From Chloroflexota bacterium (GTDB lineage: Bacteria; Chloroflexota; Limnocylindria; Limnocylindrales; CSP1-4), in contig JAJYLZ010000006.1 in assembly GCA_021787395.1 (NCBI GenBank), positions 32,235-96,234 of the forward strand: a DNA stretch of 64,000 bases. Direction: 5' to 3'. Position 1 is the first letter of the stretch, and each line of letters opens with the position of its first letter. Under the pieces are notes generated by a model. That model did no database searches. It had not been told where the DNA came from and was given only the letters and a program-made list of their open reading frames with translations. A program made the translations under genes and the position numbers. Of this stretch, positions 59,080 to 64,000 are shown piece by piece.

Positions 59080-59269
59080 CGCGCCCCCCCGGCCAGAGCC
59101 CCGGCGGCCAGCTGCGGCGGCCGTCGGCGGGCTCGCCCGCGTCCCGGGGCGCAGGCCCCGCCTGCTGGTACCACCGGGAACAGCCACCGGTACCTCTAGC
59201 GGCTGCCCGCTGGCAACACCGGCCCCTATGGTGCGCGCAGGCCCCGGAGATTGCAGAGGAACCCTACCC

Positions 59270-60829
59270 ATGGCGAGTACCGACACCCGATCCGGCTTCC
59301 GGCTCCCCTGGAGTTCCGACCGGTCGCAGGACGATTCCGCGTTCCGCGCCGCGGACGACGACCGGGCGGGAACCGACGTCGAGGCCGCCAAGCCGTCCCT
59401 GGCGTGGCCGGAATCCGACTTCGCGGCCCGCTCGGGCCGCCTGTCCGAGGAGCCGGCCCCCGCCAGCGACCCCGTCGCGCCCGAGGAGGCGCCGACCCCG
59501 GTCGTCCAGCCGCGCCCGGCGCCGCCCAGGAAGCCCACCAAGCTGATGGCCGACCTGGCCGCCGCGATCCGGGCGACCGCCGAGGCGGCTCGGGACCAGC
59601 AGCTGGGCCAGCTCGACGCCGAGGCCCGCGGGATCGTCGAGGCGATCCGCGCCCAGAGCGAGGAGGGATCCGTCGCCCTGCGCCGCGTCTCGGACGATGA
59701 CGTCGCCGCGATCCGGGACTGGACCAAGGCCGAGATCGCGCGGATCAAGGAGGAGTCCGAGGCCAAGATCGCCGACCGCAAGCATCTCCTCGAGCGGGAG
59801 ATCGCCGACTACGCGGCCGCCATCGAGGATCGCTGCGCCGAGGTGGAGAGCACCGTCGCCCGCTTCCGCCAGGCGATGGACGCCTACTTCGAGCGCCTCG
59901 GCGCCGAGCAGGACCCTGCCCGACTCGCGACGATGGCAGAGTCCATGCCGGAGCCGCCGCATCTCGAGGCCCTGACCGAGATCGACCAGCGGTCGGCCGA
60001 GGGTGCCGCCGCGCGCGGCGCCGGCGTCGGTCCGGACGCCGCGGAGGGCGACGCCGAGCCGGGGGCCGAGGCCGCCATGGACGGCTCGGACGGCTCTGGC
60101 GAGGGCGACATCGAGATCGTCAGCGACGACAGGATCGCCAACGCGCTCGGCTACGGCGGCGATGGCACCTCCGACGGCGCGGCGGAGGAGGCCGACGCCG
60201 GCACCGCGGAGCCGGATGACATCCCGCGCTGGGCCGCCGGCGAGGCCCCGGAGGGCTTCCCGGCGCCGAGCGAGCTGGGCGAGCCGGTCGACCGCGGGTC
60301 GATCATGGCGGCCCTCGAGGCCGCCGCTGAGGCGGTGGTGGCGGCCGAGGCCGCGGCCGAATCCGCCGAGACGGCCGAGGCGGCGGCCGACGTCGCCGAG
60401 ATGGCCGCCGAGCTCGTGGCGGGCCGCGCTGGCCAGCGCGAGGAGGCCGACCCCGAGGCCCAGGCCGCGCTGTCCGCGCGCGTCGATGCCGGCGGCTTCG
60501 AGACCGAGTCGTACCAGGACCGCCTGGCGAGCCTGCTGCCCGGACACGTCGAGGGCGGCGAGCCGCGCACCACGCAGGTCGTGGTCACCGGCCTGGTGTC
60601 GGTCGCCAGCATCGCGTCCTTCAAGCGCCACCTCGGCCGGCTGTCCGGCGTGACCGCGGTCGCGGTCGCCTCGGGCCCGGACGGCGAGTTCATCTTCAAC
60701 GTGACCCATCGTCCGGACGTCTCGTTCCGCGACGCCATCCCGACCATGCCCGGCTTCGCCGCGCGGGTCGTCGCCACCGGCGACGGGGTGGTCTCGGTGA
60801 CCGCCCACGACCCGGAGGCCGAGGGCTGA
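59270..60829 (+). CDS. Coiled-coil protein with conserved C-terminal alpha/beta domain, partner of CpaE-like ATPase
   Basis: The 519 residues run in order: a polar, probably disordered N-terminus (1-90); a coiled coil at about 95-225 (KLMADLAAAIRATAEAARDQ to VARFRQAMDAYFERLG); a long acidic Ala/Glu/Gly-rich region with an Ala-rich helix near 345-400; and an 89-residue end (431-519) reading TTQVVVTGLVSVASIASFKRHLGRLSGVTAVAVA, a ferredoxin-like beta-alpha-beta pattern. I do not recognise a named family. AGAGGA lies 10 bases before the ATG. The CpaE-like gene starts 8 bases later, so they probably act together. Confidence 0.75.
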   Translation: MASTDTRSGFRLPWSSDRSQDDSAFRAADDDRAGTDVEAAKPSLAWPESDFAARSGRLSEEPAPASDPVAPEEAPTPVVQPRPAPPRKPTKLMADLAAAIRATAEAARDQQLGQLDAEARGIVEAIRAQSEEGSVALRRVSDDDVAAIRDWTKAEIARIKEESEAKIADRKHLLEREIADYAAAIEDRCAEVESTVARFRQAMDAYFERLGAEQDPARLATMAESMPEPPHLEALTEIDQRSAEGAAARGAGVGPDAAEGDAEPGAEAAMDGSDGSGEGDIEIVSDDRIANALGYGGDGTSDGAAEEADAGTAEPDDIPRWAAGEAPEGFPAPSELGEPVDRGSIMAALEAAAEAVVAAEAAAESAETAEAAADVAEMAAELVAGRAGQREEADPEAQAALSARVDAGGFETESYQDRLASLLPGHVEGGEPRTTQVVVTGLVSVASIASFKRHLGRLSGVTAVAVASGPDGEFIFNVTHRPDVSFRDAIPTMPGFAARVVATGDGVVSVTAHDPEAEG

Positions 60830-60836
60830 GCACCCA

Positions 60837-62060
60837 ATGAGCCCGATGTCCACCCGCCCCGCCATCGCCGTCCTCCTCCCGGCCGTCGAGCGCACGCCCG
60901 TCGCCAACGAGCTGCGACAGGCCGGCTACGAGCCGGTCGCGGTCGAGGACTCGTCCGAGCTCGCGGACCTGCTGGCGACCCGGCGGGACATCGCCGCGGG
61001 CATCCTCGACGTCGAGCGGGACCAGGAGGACGCGGGCCGCGCCTGGGAGGCCCTGCACAGCGCGGGCGACATCCCGTGCCTGCTCGTGGTCCACCCGAGG
61101 ACGCTGGACCGCCTCGACCTCGAGGCCGGCCACGAGACCGACGAGTACCTCACGCGGCCCTACTCGGCCGAGTCGATCCGCTGGCGGGTGGAGGCGATGG
61201 TCATCCGGTCCTCGGCCGGTGACGGCACGCCCGTCCAGCCCGACGCCTTCGACGGCGGGGAGTGGTCGCGCCGAGGCCAGCTGGTGGCCGTTTTCAACCC
61301 CAAGGGCGGCGTCGGCAAGACGATGATCGCGGTCAACCTCGCGGCGGCGCTGACCGCCCGCGGCAAGCGCGTGCTGCTCGTGGACGGCGACACCGTCACG
61401 GGCCACATCCCGACGTCACTCGGCATGGAGGGGGTCGGGACGGTGGCGGACGCCTGGCGTGACGAGCTCGACGGCGGCCCGGTCCTCTCGTTCGACGAGC
61501 AGGCCTCGTCCCACCAGTCCGGGCTCAAGGTGCTCCCGCTCTCCTCGAGCCCCATCCACACCGAGCTGCTGGAGCCGGGCCGGGTCGCGAGTGCGCTGGC
61601 GCGAGCGCGCCGCGCCGTCGACGTGGTCATCGCGGACCTCCACCCCTCGTACAGCCCGATCAACCGCGCGGTGTTCGACATGGCCGACCGGATCATGGTC
61701 CCGGTCACGCCCGACCTGCCGGCGATCCGGGCCGGGATCAAGCTGGTCGAGGTGGCGGAGGAGCTCGGCGTGCGGGATCGGCTGTCCCTCGTGGTGAACC
61801 GGGCCCAGAGCGGCGTGTCGGTGCCGGACCTCGAGCGCGCGATCGGCATGCCCGCGTTCGGGCAGATCCGCTCGGGCGGCATGCTGGTGGTGCGGGCCCT
61901 CAACGAAGGCCGCACGCTGGTCGAGATCGCGCCGCGCGAGAAGATCACCCAGGAGTTCCTGGCCCTCGCCGACAGCCTCCTGGGCATGACGGCCAAGGTC
62001 TCCGAGCCCGCCAGGCAGGGCTTGCGGCTGTTCGGCCGCCAGATGGCCGTCCGCGCCTGA
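60837..62060 (+). CDS. CpaE-like MinD/ParA-family ATPase with degenerate receiver domain
   Basis: The 407-residue protein has a receiver-like N-terminal ~120 residues. The usual acidic pair near the start is absent (IAVLLPAVERT), an Asp is kept in GILDVERD, and the invariant Lys is Arg (LTRPYSAES), so phosphorylation is doubtful. The ATPase has the deviant Walker A KGGVGKT (VFNPKGGVGKTMIAVNLAAAL), LLVDGD and VIADLHPSY. CpaE-type proteins localise Flp pili or other polar machines; no pilus genes are visible here. ATGs at 60837 and 60846 are both possible. Confidence 0.9.
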   Translation: MSPMSTRPAIAVLLPAVERTPVANELRQAGYEPVAVEDSSELADLLATRRDIAAGILDVERDQEDAGRAWEALHSAGDIPCLLVVHPRTLDRLDLEAGHETDEYLTRPYSAESIRWRVEAMVIRSSAGDGTPVQPDAFDGGEWSRRGQLVAVFNPKGGVGKTMIAVNLAAALTARGKRVLLVDGDTVTGHIPTSLGMEGVGTVADAWRDELDGGPVLSFDEQASSHQSGLKVLPLSSSPIHTELLEPGRVASALARARRAVDVVIADLHPSYSPINRAVFDMADRIMVPVTPDLPAIRAGIKLVEVAEELGVRDRLSLVVNRAQSGVSVPDLERAIGMPAFGQIRSGGMLVVRALNEGRTLVEIAPREKITQEFLALADSLLGMTAKVSEPARQGLRLFGRQMAVRA

Positions 62061-62133
62061 CGGGCCGCGGATCGTCGCGGCGGCGCCGAGACCCGCTCGG
62101 CCCGACGCCGGGTCAGTCCCGAACTGCGCGGGG

Positions 62134-62742
62134 TCAGCCCGGGAGGCGCTCGATGCGCTCGCCCGTCGACTGGTCGACCTGGCCGACGCCGCGCAGGTAG
62201 AACCGATTGACCAGGATCACGTCCTCGCCCGCCTCGCTGACCTGGCGGTCCTCGAGCCTGGCGACGGCGTCCACCACGGGCACGAACATCTCGGTCGACC
62301 GGTCCAGCAGGCGGTCGGGCTCCGAGCCGGGGTGGAGGTACACCGTCCCGACCACCCGGAAGGGCGGCACCTCGAGGGCCACCGTGTAGGGCACCTTGTG
62401 GAGCCTCAGCGCACTGCGCTCGCTGTCGGAGAGCGGGGGCAGGCTGTCCTCGCCGGCGGTCACCAGGATCAGGTCGTACGGGTCCACGCTCTTGAGGCCG
62501 GGGGCCGGCTCCAGGCTCGCGCCCGCCTCGGGCGAGCCCCAGAACACGTCCGCGATCGCGATCGCCTCCCGCTTGTTGAGCGCGTCGGACAGGCGGCCGC
62601 TGATCTGCATCCGGCCCCGGAGGCGCCAGTCCTCGGTGATCGCCGTGAACGCCACCCCGCGAGGGGCGCCGCGGTGCGACAGATCCGCAGACGTGTCCGC
62701 GGCGGCCGCAGAGGACTTGCGGCGGAGGAACCCGAACGGCAT
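62134..62742 (-). CDS. Protein of unknown function
   Basis: The 202-residue soluble protein starts MPFGFLRRKSSAAA (basic), then has two related-looking halves of beta strands: VAFTAITEDWRLRGRMQISGRLSDALNKREAIAIADV, and VPPFRVVGTVYLHPGSEPDRLLDRSTEMFVPVVDAVARL. The resemblance (strand, GxV/M, LxxxLNxxE/STEMF, pxxDV) suggests an internal duplication with a small beta-barrel or PilZ-like role. A GGAGGG Shine-Dalgarno precedes the ATG at 62742. Convergent with the CpaE-like gene. Confidence 0.65.
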   Translation of the reverse strand: MPFGFLRRKSSAAAADTSADLSHRGAPRGVAFTAITEDWRLRGRMQISGRLSDALNKREAIAIADVFWGSPEAGASLEPAPGLKSVDPYDLILVTAGEDSLPPLSDSERSALRLHKVPYTVALEVPPFRVVGTVYLHPGSEPDRLLDRSTEMFVPVVDAVARLEDRQVSEAGEDVILVNRFYLRGVGQVDQSTGERIERLPG

Positions 62743-62955
62743 CCGGTCAGCCCTCCGCCCAGCCCGAGGCGGACCGGAGCGCCAGCTCCCGCCCACCGGT
62801 CAAGCCGAGGGGCGTGGACGAGCAGATCCGCTCCTGGGCCTGAGACGAATCGGTCACGGAACCCTCCGGCAGTACGCTGGTGCTGGCCATTCTACGCGTG
62901 CGCCGCGGGATCCCCGCTGTCTGGTCGGTGAGCCCCGCGGCGACCCGCACGAGGC

Positions 62956-63909
62956 TCAGTCGGTGTCGGCGGAGAGGTCGTCCGGGGTCGGGCCGCCGCG
63001 GTCGACCGCCGGCACGCCCGTGGGCGCCAGCACCACCCGCTGCGGTCGCGGGATCTCGATCCCGTTGGCGGCGAACGCCGCCAGCAGCCGCTTGCGGAGC
63101 TCGCCGCCGGCCGCCCACTGCTCGGACGCCCGGACGAGGCCGAGGATCTTGATGGTCACGCCGTACTCGCCCAGCGCCGAGATCCGCTCCACGTGCGGCG
63201 CCTCGAGCACCCGGCGCCGCCAGGCGGGGTCCGCGGCCAGGTCCCGCCCCACGCCGTTGATGACCTCGGTGGCCTTCTCCATGTCGGTGCCGTAGGCCAC
63301 GGTGACGTCCTGGTTGATCCGCGCCCAGGTGCGCGTGAGGTTCGACGCCACCGCGACCTGGCCGTTCGGCACCGTGTGGACGACGCCGTCGAGGTCGCGC
63401 AGCGTGGTGCGGCGGAGGCTGAAGTCCTCGACCGAGCCGGACACGCCGGCGATCGTGACAACGTCGCCCTTGCTGTACTGGTTCTCGAGCAGGATCAGCG
63501 CGCCGTTGAAGTAGTCGCGCACGAGGCTCTGGGCGCCGAAGCCGACCGCGATGCCCACGATGCCCAGGCCGGCGACCGCGGGGCCGATGTCGAGCCCGAG
63601 CGCCCCGAGGACCATGACGATCGCGACGATGACGATGAACCCGCGGATGACCGTGGTCAGCAGGGCGTCGAGCGTGTCCATCCGCTTCTTGACCTCGACC
63701 GCGGACAGCTCCTGCGCCGTGCCCTCGGAGGTCTCGCGGTCGAGCGCCGCCTTCACCAGCCCGCGCACGACGCGCCCGGACAGCACGATGAGCACGACCG
63801 AGATGACGAGGATCAGGACGATCGGCACGAGGACGTCGCGGCCGAAGTTGTACAGCCACGGCAGCAGGTCGCTGCCGATCCAGGTCTGGACTTGGTGCGG
63901 GATGGTCAT
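62956..63909 (-). CDS. Small-conductance mechanosensitive channel, MscS family
   Basis: The 317-residue protein has TM helices around 24-47, 82-100 and the pore helix region GPAVAGLGIVGIAVGFGAQSLVRDYFNGALILLENQY, the Gly/Ala-packed TM3 of MscS. The beta domain (KGDVVTIAGVSGSVEDFSLRRTTLRDLDGVVHTVPNGQV) and cytoplasmic alpha/beta domain follow. It opens under membrane tension to release solutes. The ATG lies 7 bases after TACGCT. Confidence 0.93.
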   Translation of the reverse strand: MTIPHQVQTWIGSDLLPWLYNFGRDVLVPIVLILVISVVLIVLSGRVVRGLVKAALDRETSEGTAQELSAVEVKKRMDTLDALLTTVIRGFIVIVAIVMVLGALGLDIGPAVAGLGIVGIAVGFGAQSLVRDYFNGALILLENQYSKGDVVTIAGVSGSVEDFSLRRTTLRDLDGVVHTVPNGQVAVASNLTRTWARINQDVTVAYGTDMEKATEVINGVGRDLAADPAWRRRVLEAPHVERISALGEYGVTIKILGLVRASEQWAAGGELRKRLLAAFAANGIEIPRPQRVVLAPTGVPAVDRGGPTPDDLSADTD

Positions 63910-63916
63910 GGGATGC

Positions 63917-63922
63917 AGCGTA
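63917..63922 (-). promoter_or_regulatory. -10-like hexamer for the MscS channel
   Basis: TACGCT on the minus strand, 7 bases before the ATG at 63909. The remaining bases to the window end show no gene. Confidence 0.5.
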
Positions 63923-64000
63923 GCGCGGCCGGGGCTCGAGGCGAAGACGCCAGCGCGTGGCGGAGGGCCCCGCGCGGCCGCTGGGCGCCGCGAAGGCGCC

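Overview
The window is 64 kb of very GC-rich (clearly above 70 % by eye), densely coded bacterial chromosome. Many genes overlap by 1 or 4 bases. The contents are ordinary free-living housekeeping and environmental functions: two-subunit glutamate synthase, MoaA, ThyX, purine nucleoside phosphorylase, DEAD-box helicases, many ABC transporters and two-component proteins. No phage genes, transposases, CRISPR array, tRNA or rRNA were seen. The mix (ThyX, DUF2089/DUF4097 operon, ABC-2 exporters, peptide ABC system, leaderless-looking promoters, no outer-membrane genes) fits a high-GC Chloroflexota-like or other terrabacterial lineage. That placement is inference; no marker gene in the window fixes it.

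Layout. 0-10 kb: an AlkA-like glycosylase (probably cut by the window edge), a PAC2-family protein, then on the minus strand a DEAD-box helicase and the gltB-gltD operon. 10-16.6 kb: an SRPBCC protein, an 896-base gene-free region with four helically phased palindromes, a tyrosine phosphatase/SRPBCC pair, a HipA-like kinase/DUF3037 pair, an HhH-GPD/SemiSWEET pair, a glyoxalase-like protein and a dienelactone hydrolase. 16.6-21 kb: a four-gene minus-strand operon (two small Pro/Thr-rich membrane proteins, ApbE flavin transferase, ferric-reductase-like membrane protein), divergent from a response regulator/histidine kinase pair. 21-25 kb: a DUF2089/DUF4097/SHOCT-like/small ORF/MFS operon driven by a near-consensus promoter. 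25-34.5 kb: an MBL hydrolase, a secreted caspase-like protein, an ABC exporter, YbaK, a second DEAD-box helicase, a serine hydrolase and a GIY-YIG-like/GreA fusion. 34.4-43 kb: a 1002-residue GAF/PAS histidine kinase, two ABC-2 export operons and Tag. 43-49.2 kb: a complete five-gene peptide ABC importer. 49-64 kb: PAS/NUDIX pair, two hydrolases, SRPBCC/MFS, thyX, PNP, a 521-base repeat-bearing gap, moaA, a coiled-coil protein/CpaE-like ATPase pair, an unknown protein and an MscS channel.

Regulation. At least 18 transcription-unit-first genes have a TAnnnT-like hexamer ending 6-9 bases (usually exactly 6) before the start codon. This is the geometry expected if transcription begins on or next to the start codon. 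Genes without it mostly have a clear Shine-Dalgarno sequence. The signature was used to choose several starts, for example helicase 1 at 3601 and the serine hydrolase at 32272.

Best leads for something new: the phased palindrome array at 10491-10672, the GIY-YIG-like/GreA fusion, the ApbE/ferric-reductase operon with a paralogous pair of small membrane proteins and no visible flavin acceptor, the secreted caspase-like protein, and the two repeat clusters in 57401-57921.
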